Assembly: GCA_030040215.1 (NCBI GenBank)
Contig: JASHUD010000101.1
Location: 1 to 10,981, forward strand
Source of the DNA: Methylovirgula sp.
GTDB lineage: Bacteria; Pseudomonadota; Alphaproteobacteria; Rhizobiales; Beijerinckiaceae
Reading direction: 5' to 3'
Length of the DNA stretch: 10,981 bases
A program made the position numbers and the translations under genes. The notes beneath the pieces are model-generated. The model did not search any database. It was not told the origin of the DNA and saw only the letters and a program-made list of their open reading frames with translations. This document shows, in pieces, positions 4,952-10,981 of this stretch (position 1 is the stretch's first letter; the number at the start of each line of letters is the position of its first letter).

Positions 4952-6265
4952 ATGGCTTCATTCGTCAAAGCACTTCCTATTTTGCCGATTTATCAGGCGC
5001 TCAGCGCTTCGTTTGCGCCGTTGAGCCCGATCATGTTCTATTTCCGGCGCAAATGGCGGCAGGAGCAATTCGACCGCAGCGGCGAAAGGTTTGGCCGGCC
5101 GAGCTTGGAGCGTCCCGAAGGGCCGCTCGCTTGGCTGCACGGAGCGGGCATCGGGGAAAGTCTGGCGCTGCTGCCGCTCATCGAAAAGCTCGCGGCGCGC
5201 GGCTTCAACATCCTGCTTTCGACCGGAACGACGAGCGCCGCCGCGGTGATTTCGCCGCGATTGCCGGCAGGCTCGCTCCACCAATATCTGCCGTTCGACG
5301 TGCCGCAATTTTTGGCTCGCTTTATCGACCATTGGAGGCCGGACCTCGCGCTCATTGCCGAGTCCGAAATCTGGCCCAATCTTTTTCTCGAAATTAAACG
5401 CCGCAAAATTCCTCTGATCCTCGTCAACGCGCGGGTCTCGCAAGGCTCGTTTCGGCCTTGGGGCTGGATTCCTTATTTCGTGGAATCCGTACTCGAGGGC
5501 GTCGACCTCTGTCTTGCGCAGAGCGAGGCCGATGCCGAGCGTTTTTCCAAACTCGGCGTCCGGCACGTTAAAGTTGTCGGCAATCTCAAATTCGATGTCA
5601 TGGCGCCGTCCGCCGATCGCAAGGCGTTCGCTTCGCTCACCGCCCGTATCGGTTCGCGTCCGGTCTGGCTCGCCGCTTCGACCCAGCCGGGCGAGGAAGA
5701 GATTGTGGCGGCGGTGCATCGGCTGTTGGCGCAGCGCTACCCGGAGCTTTTGACGATCATTGTCCCGCGCCGTGCCCGGCGTGGCGACGAGGTCGCTGCG
5801 CTTGCGCGGGCGCGAGGACTAACGGCTTTGCAGCGTTCGCATGAGCCTCAGGATGCGCCTCTGCCGGCCATCTACGTCGCCGATACGACGGGCGAGATGG
5901 GCCTGTTCTATCGGCTCGCCGGCATTGTTTTCCTCGGCAGATCGCTAATCTCGCCGGGAGGCGGCCAGAATCCCATCGAAGCTGCCAAGCTCGGCGCCGC
6001 CGTCCTCCACGGGCCGTATGTCGGGAATTTCGCCGAGATCTACCGGGCCTTGGACGAGGCGCGCGGCGCCGCGACGATCGCCGATGCCGATACGCTCGCC
6101 CGCGTCATCGCGCTGCTCCTGAAGGATCCCGACAAGTTGCGCAAAATGGCGCGTGCCGCCGCCGAGACCGTCAACCGGCTCGGTGGCGCATCCGCCGCCA
6201 TCATGGCGGCCATCGAGCCGCATATCGCGCAATTGATGGTCGAGACGCCGGGCTGGGAGATCTAA
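4952..6265 (+). CDS. waaA: 3-deoxy-D-manno-octulosonic acid (Kdo) transferase
   Basis: WaaA/KdtA moves Kdo from CMP-Kdo to the lipid A precursor lipid IVA at the cytoplasmic face of the inner membrane, the first step of lipopolysaccharide inner-core synthesis. The 437 residues show a hydrophobic N-terminal anchor (about 8-30), then WLHGAGIGES (61-70) with the expected catalytic base Glu69. Next come AESEIWPN (136-143), NARVS (159-163), VVGNLKFD (208-215), AASTQPGEEE (241-250), DTTGEMGLFY (311-320) and GGGQNPIEAA (336-345), the last two in the nucleotide-sugar-binding half. Length is normal. At 245 a Gln replaces the His I expect in the STHxGEE motif. The Shine-Dalgarno is unusual: GGGGAG (4929-4934) is 17 bases from ATG and can pair with TCCCC. 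The DUF374 acyltransferase and lpxK that often flank this gene are absent. Whether it adds one or two Kdo residues cannot be told. Confidence 0.94.
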   Translation: MASFVKALPILPIYQALSASFAPLSPIMFYFRRKWRQEQFDRSGERFGRPSLERPEGPLAWLHGAGIGESLALLPLIEKLAARGFNILLSTGTTSAAAVISPRLPAGSLHQYLPFDVPQFLARFIDHWRPDLALIAESEIWPNLFLEIKRRKIPLILVNARVSQGSFRPWGWIPYFVESVLEGVDLCLAQSEADAERFSKLGVRHVKVVGNLKFDVMAPSADRKAFASLTARIGSRPVWLAASTQPGEEEIVAAVHRLLAQRYPELLTIIVPRRARRGDEVAALARARGLTALQRSHEPQDAPLPAIYVADTTGEMGLFYRLAGIVFLGRSLISPGGGQNPIEAAKLGAAVLHGPYVGNFAEIYRALDEARGAATIADADTLARVIALLLKDPDKLRKMARAAAETVNRLGGASAAIMAAIEPHIAQLMVETPGWEI

Positions 6266-6320
6266 GACGCCACGCGGATCGGCCGCGTTGCAAATGGGCC
6301 GCCGCCCGAATTTTGGCGTC
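6266..6320. terminator. Nested inverted repeats filling the gap between convergent waaA and DUF2093
   Basis: The 55 bases between the two stops are bounded exactly by GACGCCA (6266-6272) and TGGCGTC (6314-6320), a perfect 7-bp inverted repeat. Inside are ACGCGG/CCGCGT (6272-6277 and 6283-6288, 5-base loop) and GGGC/GCCC (6296-6299 and 6304-6307), the latter followed by GAATTTT. A bidirectional terminator for the convergent genes is the natural reading. The T run is weak, so the function is inferred from position. Confidence 0.45.
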
Positions 6321-6542
6321 CTATTTGCCGAGCTTGACGCCCATGCGCTGCAGCTTGGCCTCGTGGTTGGCGTAGGCCTCCTGCAAATCGACGTTCCAAT
6401 AGCGCAGATCTTCGATCGGAATCGGCACGCCGGTTGCCGCGCAGCGCACAAATGTGCCGGGCCGCAGAATGCGGATCTCCCCGTCGAGATATTCGAGTTC
6501 GGCCTCTCCGGCGGATAAAGGACGGCGTTCGTAGCGGTTCAT
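6321..6542 (-). CDS. DUF2093 protein, function unknown
   Basis: This 73-residue protein belongs to DUF2093, a small family of unknown function found in alphaproteobacteria and often placed near lpxK/waaA or xseA. The pattern is clear: MNRYERRP at the start, ELEYLDGEIRILRPGTFVRC (19-38), then TGVPIPIEDLRYWNVDLQEAY (42-62). The pair of residues Cys38 and Thr42 sits in a short CAATG turn, but there is no second cysteine, so it is not an obvious zinc site. ATG 6542 is the family start; the frame is open further upstream but unrelated there. The Shine-Dalgarno is weak. It follows the metallophosphoesterase by 100 bases on the same strand and may share its transcript. That gap also holds an imperfect promoter-like pair (TGGCAA and TATCTT on the minus strand) and an inverted repeat GGCAA-T-TTGCC at 6585-6595. 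Confidence 0.86.
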   Translation of the reverse strand: MNRYERRPLSAGEAELEYLDGEIRILRPGTFVRCAATGVPIPIEDLRYWNVDLQEAYANHEAKLQRMGVKLGK

Positions 6543-6642
6543 GGCAATTTCATGCGGTGAGACAGAGAAGATAGCGTAGCCCCGGGCAATTTGCCACAGG
6601 ACATTCCGTCCGGCGGCGTCGCTCGCAAAAGATTGTTGGACG

Positions 6643-7386
6643 TCAGCGGCCGATCGAAAGCCGAGCCGCAAGGATATCCGGCAGGCCTGCCGCCCGGATC
6701 TTTTGCGCCGCGGCCCCAATATCGTAGGGAACGCGCTGGAACGTCAGCAAGGCCCGCTCCGCGTCGTAGAGGGCATAGGCGGCGGCGGCGATTTGATCGC
6801 GCGGCTGGCCGACGGATCCCAGAACCGCGAGCCATTTATGCTCCGGCGCAAGGCGGACTGCCTCTCCGGCAGCCGGAATGCGCAGCCCCGGCAAGCTCCG
6901 CGTTGCTTGATGATAAAGCTGCGGGCAATGTACGTGCCCGCAGATCGTAACCCGCTTCTGCGTCGCGCGCAGCGAGCGTTCGGCCTCGAGCGGATGGTCG
7001 ATATAGATCCAATGTTCCGGGTGCGCGGCTTCCGCATGCACCAGAAGCGTGTCGTTCAGTTCCGCTGTCAGGGGCAGGCTTCTCAGAAAATCCTTGTGCG
7101 CGTCGCCCAATTGCGCCCGCGTCCAGGCGATCGCCGCCCGCGCATGCGCGTTCATCGCATCGCTGGGCGCGCCGATTGCCGCGTCGTGGTTGCCTTGGAC
7201 GACGATGGCGCCTTCGCTGCGCAACTCCGCCGCGCGCTCGACGACATAAACGGGATCGGCGCCGTAGCCGACGAGATCACCCAACAAGATGAAACGCTCG
7301 GCACCTTGCGCGCGCGCCGCCGCGAGACAGGCGTCGAAAGCCTCGCGGTTAGCATGAATATCGGCGAAAACGGCGAGCAGCGTCAA
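6643..7386 (-). CDS. Metallophosphoesterase (calcineurin-like, YfcE-like family)
   Basis: This 247-residue enzyme has the full dimetal phosphoesterase motif set in order: DIH at 9-11, GDLVGYG at 36-42, GNHD at 65-68, VHAEAAHPEHW from 116 with His117, and GHVH at 150-153. GSVGQPRD at 190-197 is typical of the bacterial family that cleaves phosphodiesters or phosphomonoesters. The substrate is not known. There is no signal peptide, so it should be cytoplasmic. The frame runs open far upstream through xseA, so the start must be chosen: TTG 7386 overlaps the xseA stop in a TTGA (7383-7386) and has AAGG about 9-12 bases before it. It also places the first motif at residue 9, as in relatives. Translation is therefore probably coupled to xseA. 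No ATG lies near enough to serve instead. Confidence 0.88.
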   Translation of the reverse strand: MTLLAVFADIHANREAFDACLAAARAQGAERFILLGDLVGYGADPVYVVERAAELRSEGAIVVQGNHDAAIGAPSDAMNAHARAAIAWTRAQLGDAHKDFLRSLPLTAELNDTLLVHAEAAHPEHWIYIDHPLEAERSLRATQKRVTICGHVHCPQLYHQATRSLPGLRIPAAGEAVRLAPEHKWLAVLGSVGQPRDQIAAAAYALYDAERALLTFQRVPYDIGAAAQKIRAAGLPDILAARLSIGR

Positions 7387-8942
7387 AACAGCGAGCCTTG
7401 CGTGCTCTTCTTTTTGATGTCGGCCGATTTCGCCGCTTGCGAGGGCTGGGCGACCGCGCCCCGGTGGCCGTCGGCAAATTCGATATCGAGCCGCGCCCCC
7501 GCAGCAACCTCGCTGGCGCGGCGCAACGGCCGGTTTTCGGCATCGCGCACCAACGCGAAGCCGCGCGCCAGAACCTGCCGATAGCCGAGCGACTCGATGA
7601 GCTTCTCTCTTGCCGTCAGCGCCGCGCGGCGGCGTTCGAGTCCGGCCTCTATCAGGTTCAGCATGCGCCGCCGGAGCGCCGCGATCGTCTGCCGGCAGGC
7701 GGAGATGCGCTCGGTCTCCAGCCGCGTGCGGGCGGCGAGCGCGCCGCGCAATCTGCGGCCCGCGTGCAAGATCTCCTGCCGCCGCCGGTCGCTCGCCACC
7801 GCGCGGCAGTGACGCAAGCGAAGATCGAGCGATTCCAACTTCTGCGCGGCGCGCGCCATTTTCGCTCGCGGCGATTGGTTGGCGAGACGATGCGCGAACC
7901 GCGCGGCGGCGATGCGCCGCCGGTCGAACGCCGCGCCGAGCAAATTCGCAAGCTGCGCCGCAGCGCGGTCGTATCTTTGCCGCGGATCCGCGATGATTGC
8001 GTCGGAGCGCGGCAGAGCGCGCGCCAGCGAGCGCCATTCGGCGCGGCGCTGGACCACGAAGCGAAGCGCCGCCGCGGCATTCCGGCGCGCAAAGTCGGCG
8101 AGGAGCGCGGCGAGTTCGATTTTTACCGGTACGGCCTTCTCGGCCGCGCCGGTCGGCGTCGGGGCGCGCAAATCCGCGGCGAAGTCGATCAGCGTCCAAT
8201 CCGTCTCGTGGCCGATGGCCGAAATGAGCGGGATTTGGCTCGCCGCGGCGGCGCGCGCCACGAGTTCGTCGTTGAAGCCCCACAGATCTTCGAGCGAACC
8301 GCCGCCGCGCGCCACGATGATGACGTCGGGCCGGCGCGGTGAGCCGCGCGCGGGGAGCGCGTTGAAACCGTCGATCGCGGCGGCGACTTCCGGCGCGCAA
8401 GTCTCGCCTTGTACGCGCACCGGCCAGACCAGAACGTAACGCGGGAAACGCTCGCCGATGCGGTGCAGGATGTCACGGATCACCGCGCCGGTCGGCGAAG
8501 TGACGACGCCGATCACGCCCGGCAGGAACGGCAACGGCCGTTTGCGCCCTTCATCGAAAAGCCCTTCCGCGGCGAGCTTGCGACGGCGCTCTTCGAGGAG
8601 CGCCATCAGAGCGCCGACCCCGGCCGGCTCCAACGACTCGACGACGATCTGATAGGCCGACTTGCCGGCAAACGTCGTCACCTTTCCCGTGGCAATCACT
8701 TCGAGCCCTTCTTCGGGCTTGATCTTGAGGCGCAGGAAGGTGCCCTTCCAGATCACCGCGTCGATGCGGGCGTTCTCATCCTTCAGGCAGAAATAGGCGT
8801 GGCCCGACGAATGCGGGCCGCGATAGTTGGAGATCTCGCCGCGCAGCCGCACCAGGCCGAACGTTTCTTCGATCGTCCGCTTCAGGGCGCCGGCAAGCTC
8901 GCTGACCGTGAACTCGGGCGTGTTGGAGATCGGTTCCGGCAT
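7383..8942 (-). CDS. xseA: Exodeoxyribonuclease VII large subunit
   Basis: XseA is the catalytic subunit of ExoVII, which with several copies of XseB degrades single-stranded DNA in both directions to acid-soluble oligonucleotides and acts in mismatch and damage repair. The 519-residue product has the N-terminal OB-fold (about 9-103, opening EFTVSELAGALKR and GEISNYRGPHSSGHAYF). The catalytic domain carries GVVTSPTGAVIRD (145-157), RGGGSLEDLWGFNDE (212-226), SAIGHETDWT (241-250) and DLRAPTPTGAAE (257-268). It ends with a long Arg/Ala-rich coiled coil (about 275-450) and a short tail finishing QGSLF. Length is usual for alphaproteobacteria. ATG 8942 fits the family start, with a weak Shine-Dalgarno. 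xseB is not in the window, which is normal. The stop overlaps the metallophosphoesterase start, and the gene is divergent from the antiporter gene. Confidence 0.95.
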   Translation of the reverse strand: MPEPISNTPEFTVSELAGALKRTIEETFGLVRLRGEISNYRGPHSSGHAYFCLKDENARIDAVIWKGTFLRLKIKPEEGLEVIATGKVTTFAGKSAYQIVVESLEPAGVGALMALLEERRRKLAAEGLFDEGRKRPLPFLPGVIGVVTSPTGAVIRDILHRIGERFPRYVLVWPVRVQGETCAPEVAAAIDGFNALPARGSPRRPDVIIVARGGGSLEDLWGFNDELVARAAAASQIPLISAIGHETDWTLIDFAADLRAPTPTGAAEKAVPVKIELAALLADFARRNAAAALRFVVQRRAEWRSLARALPRSDAIIADPRQRYDRAAAQLANLLGAAFDRRRIAAARFAHRLANQSPRAKMARAAQKLESLDLRLRHCRAVASDRRRQEILHAGRRLRGALAARTRLETERISACRQTIAALRRRMLNLIEAGLERRRAALTAREKLIESLGYRQVLARGFALVRDAENRPLRRASEVAAGARLDIEFADGHRGAVAQPSQAAKSADIKKKSTQGSLF

Positions 8943-9023
8943 GTCGTTAGGATGACGGATTTAGCCGCCGGAGGGAAGGGGCGCGCGGGCGCATGGCTCG
9001 GAGCATAAGAATCATTGCTCTCG

Positions 9024-10847
9024 ATGCGAAAATCGCCAAGCTTGCACGGGGATCATCGGCGGGAGGGGACGACGAGCGAGCACTACGAGCATTACAAGAG
9101 CGTGCTGCTGTTTCTCGCCACGGCCGGGGTCGTGGCGCCGCTCTTTCGCCGTCTGAAGCTCAGCCCGATTCTCGGTTTTCTCGCGGCGGGCTTTTGCCTC
9201 GGTCCGTTCGGATTAGGGCGGTTTGCGCAAGGCGCATCGGCGCCTTCCTGGACGCCCGCTTGGCTCACGTCGGCGGTTTCGTATGTGACCTTTGGCAACC
9301 TGGCGGAGCTCGCGCCGCTCGCCGAATTCGGCGTCGTCTTTCTGCTGTTCATGATCGGCCTGGAGTTGAGCTGGGAGCGGCTGGTACGCCTGCGCGGGCT
9401 CGTCTTCGGCTTCGGCGCGGTGCACGTCTTCGCAAACGCCGCAGCGCTCGCCAGCCTCGCGCTGACGCTCAAACAAACTCCGGCCGTCGCCGTCATTCTC
9501 GGATTTTCCTTGGCGCTCTCCTCCACGGCGATCGTCATCCCGGTGCTCGCCGACCGCAAGCGGCTCGCGGCACCGGCGGGGCGGACGATCTTCTCCGTCC
9601 TTTTGTTTCAGGATCTGATGGTCGCGCCGCTGCTGTTTCTTGTCGCGGCGTTCGGTTCGCTGCATGGCGGGGTCGGCGCGCTGCTCGTCTACAAACTCCT
9701 GCCGGCCTTGCTGGGCATCGGCCTCGTCGTGCTCGCCGGCCGGCTTGTACTGCGGCCTTTGTTCCATCTCGTCGCCGCGGCGGGCTCGCCGGAATTCTTC
9801 ATTGCCGCTTGCCTGCTCGTGGTGATCGGCACTGGCGTTGTTTCGGCGACGAGCGGGCTTTCGATGGGGCTTGGCGCACTGGTTGCCGGATTGCTGCTCG
9901 CCGAGACGGAATATCGCCGGCAGATCGAGGTGACCATCGATCCTTTCCGCGGCCTTTTGCTCGGCCTGTTCTTTGTCTCGGTCGGCGCAAACCTCGATCT
10001 CGAACTCATTTTCTCCGCCCCGCTTCGCACGCTCGGGCTCGCCGCCGCGATGATCCTCGTCAAAGGCACAATCACCTATGCCGCGGCGCGCGGCTTACGG
10101 CTCGGCAATGCCGTTGCAAGCGAAGCGGCGCTCATGCTGGGACCGGGCGGCGAATTTGCGTTCGTCATGATCGCCGCAGCGATCGCCGACAAAGCGATGC
10201 CCGCAGCCATCGGCGCCGACGCCATGGTCGGCGTGACGCTGTCGATGTTTGCCATTCCGATCTTCGGCGCCGTGGCGAGCCGCCTGCCGCGGCCTGCACC
10301 CGACGCCGAGCTTGCCCGGCTGCCGGAAGAAGATGCAGGAGCTAGCAAGGCCATCGTCGTCGGCTACGGCCGGGTCGGCCAACTGGTCGGGGAGATGCTC
10401 ACCGCGCATCGCATCGGCTTTCTGGTCGTGGAGACGAATGCCGCGCTGGTGCGGCGCTTCCGTCGCCAAGGCGTCGAAATCTTCTGGGGCAACGCGGCGC
10501 GCGGCGAATTTCTCGAGCGCAGCGGAATCGGCAAGGCACGCGCGCTTGTCGTGACGATCGATGCTCCCGAGGCGTCGGAAGAAATCGTCGCCGCGGCGCG
10601 CGGCCTCAACCCGAACCTGATCATCGTCGCCCGTGCCCGCGACGCGGAACATGCCAAGCTGCTCTACGAACTCGGTGTCACCGACGCGGTGCCGGAGACG
10701 GTGGAGGCGAGTCTGCAACTTTCCGAGGCCGTGCTCGTCGACCTCGGCATTCCGATGGGCTACGTGATCGCCTCGATCCATGCCAAGCGCGACGAATACC
10801 GCAAGCGGCTACAGCACAAGGAGACCGCTAAGAAAGAGCAATACTGA
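9024..10847 (+). CDS. KefB/KefC-type monovalent cation:proton antiporter (CPA2) with TrkA-N domain
   Basis: This inner-membrane protein (607 residues from ATG 9024) couples K+ or Na+ movement to protons. Residues about 25-418 form the sodium/proton exchanger domain with 11-13 hydrophobic segments, including ILGFLAAGFCLGPFGLG, FGVVFLLFMIGLELSWERL, LALSSTAIV, LLFQDLMVAPLLF with Gln196-Asp197, and GPGGEFAFV. Residues about 442-560 are a TrkA-N/RCK Rossmann domain: IVVGYGRVGQ (445-453) and Glu470 at the end of the second strand, which favours NAD(H) binding. The C-terminus is short, so there is no obvious TrkA-C domain. Start choice is uncertain: TTG 9015 has GGAG at 9000-9003, ATG 9024 has no good site, and GGGAGGGG at 9061-9068 is not followed by a normal start. 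No KefF/KefG ancillary subunit is nearby, so glutathione gating cannot be claimed. Confidence 0.91.
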   Translation: MRKSPSLHGDHRREGTTSEHYEHYKSVLLFLATAGVVAPLFRRLKLSPILGFLAAGFCLGPFGLGRFAQGASAPSWTPAWLTSAVSYVTFGNLAELAPLAEFGVVFLLFMIGLELSWERLVRLRGLVFGFGAVHVFANAAALASLALTLKQTPAVAVILGFSLALSSTAIVIPVLADRKRLAAPAGRTIFSVLLFQDLMVAPLLFLVAAFGSLHGGVGALLVYKLLPALLGIGLVVLAGRLVLRPLFHLVAAAGSPEFFIAACLLVVIGTGVVSATSGLSMGLGALVAGLLLAETEYRRQIEVTIDPFRGLLLGLFFVSVGANLDLELIFSAPLRTLGLAAAMILVKGTITYAAARGLRLGNAVASEAALMLGPGGEFAFVMIAAAIADKAMPAAIGADAMVGVTLSMFAIPIFGAVASRLPRPAPDAELARLPEEDAGASKAIVVGYGRVGQLVGEMLTAHRIGFLVVETNAALVRRFRRQGVEIFWGNAARGEFLERSGIGKARALVVTIDAPEASEEIVAAARGLNPNLIIVARARDAEHAKLLYELGVTDAVPETVEASLQLSEAVLVDLGIPMGYVIASIHAKRDEYRKRLQHKETAKKEQY

Positions 10848-10877
10848 TGGGACAAAGTGTTCTAGCTCCAAAGCCTT

Positions 10878-10895
10878 GCAATGATTTTGCATTGC
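10878..10895. repeat. Perfect inverted repeat between the antiporter gene and the next gene
   Basis: GCAATG (10878-10883) and CATTGC (10890-10895) flank ATTTTG. The stem is 6 bp with a 6-base loop in an otherwise AT-richer spacer, 30 bases after the antiporter stop. There is no T run after it, so it is either a weak, non-classical terminator or an operator-like site. Confidence 0.4.
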
Positions 10896-10911
10896 GGTAT
10901 GACCGAATTCG

Positions 10912-10981
10912 ATGAATGCCCCGCATGCCCCCCTTATGCCGGCTCCCCCGCGGTTCATCCACGGGCTCGGCGAGATCGCGG
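10912..10981 (+). CDS. Start of a gene, possibly a HAD-IIA family hydrolase (cut by the window edge)
   Basis: From ATG 10912 the frame is open to the end of the window (23 codons), with an alternative ATG at 10936. The visible residues include PPRFIHGLGEIA. This resembles the start of a class IIA HAD-superfamily hydrolase group common in alphaproteobacteria, where a (I/F)(I/P)xGL(S/G)xIA stretch is followed by the DVWGVxH active-site motif. The active-site region lies outside the window, so the family call is tentative. No strong Shine-Dalgarno is seen. Another frame from ATG 10899 is also open to the edge. Confidence 0.4.
   Translation, partial: MNAPHAPLMPAPPRFIHGLGEIA

Noticed and set aside
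6543..6642. Sigma-54-like promoter (TGGCA...TTGC) upstream of DUF2093
   Set aside because: The GG-to-GC spacing is about 8 bases instead of the required 10-11, so it does not fit the -24/-12 consensus.
7387..8400. Upstream extension of the metallophosphoesterase frame inside xseA
   Set aside because: The extension is Arg/Ala-rich shadow translation of xseA. The phosphoesterase motifs begin only after TTG 7386.
8993..10345. 450-codon plus-strand frame over the antiporter gene
   Set aside because: It is an out-of-frame, Arg-rich shadow; the antiporter frame shows all the family motifs.
1..10981. CRISPR arrays, tRNA or rRNA genes, insertion sequences, phage or defence genes
   Set aside because: I saw no regularly spaced repeats, cloverleaf-like sequence, transposase motif, terminal inverted repeats around a gene, or recognised defence domain on either strand.

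Overview
The window looks like ordinary chromosome from an alphaproteobacterium of the order Hyphomicrobiales (Rhizobiales). The evidence is the high G+C with GC-rich third codon positions, and a set of small families typical of that group: DUF6101-like, DUF4170 and DUF2093, plus a 3'(2'),5'-bisphosphate nucleotidase/IMPase homologue next to DUF4170 and waaA. I see no IS element, phage gene, CRISPR array, tRNA or rRNA. The genus cannot be fixed from what is visible; a Beijerinckiaceae/Methylocystaceae-like genome is only a guess.

Layout, left to right. (1) 50-790 (+): ccdA-type thiol-disulfide electron transporter. (2) 795-1898 (-): exported Leu/Ile/Val-type substrate-binding protein with no permease or ATPase nearby. 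It is divergent from (3) 2057-2569 (+), a short flavin reductase starting at TTG, which meets (4) 2570-3013 (-), a DUF6101-like protein, stop codon to stop codon. (5) A 330-base gap, then a possible 35-residue small ORF (3344-3451) that overlaps by ATGA the start of (6) 3448-4332 (+), a CysQ/inositol-monophosphatase family phosphatase. (7) 4466-4705 (+): DUF4170, followed by two hairpins, the first with a T6 run. (8) 4952-6265 (+): waaA (Kdo transferase) on what looks like its own transcription unit. (9) A leftward unit, xseA (8942-7383), a metallophosphoesterase (7386-6643) and DUF2093 (6542-6321), converging on waaA. (10) 9024-10847 (+): KefB/KefC-type cation:proton antiporter with a TrkA-N domain. 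(11) From 10912, the first codons of a gene that may be a HAD-IIA hydrolase, cut by the window edge.

Functionally this is envelope and housekeeping material: lipopolysaccharide inner-core assembly (waaA and the small genes that usually travel with it), periplasmic redox (ccdA), cation homeostasis (antiporter), DNA repair (xseA) and phosphate-ester hydrolysis (CysQ-like protein, metallophosphoesterase). The waaA neighbourhood resembles the usual alphaproteobacterial block, but the DUF374 acyltransferase and lpxK that I would expect around waaA are missing from this window. I did not find a clearly new multi-gene system. The most interesting details are the translationally coupled small ORF before the CysQ-like gene, the thinned-out lipid A/Kdo block with a 17-bp duplication in front of waaA, and the TTGA stop/start coupling of xseA to a phosphoesterase.
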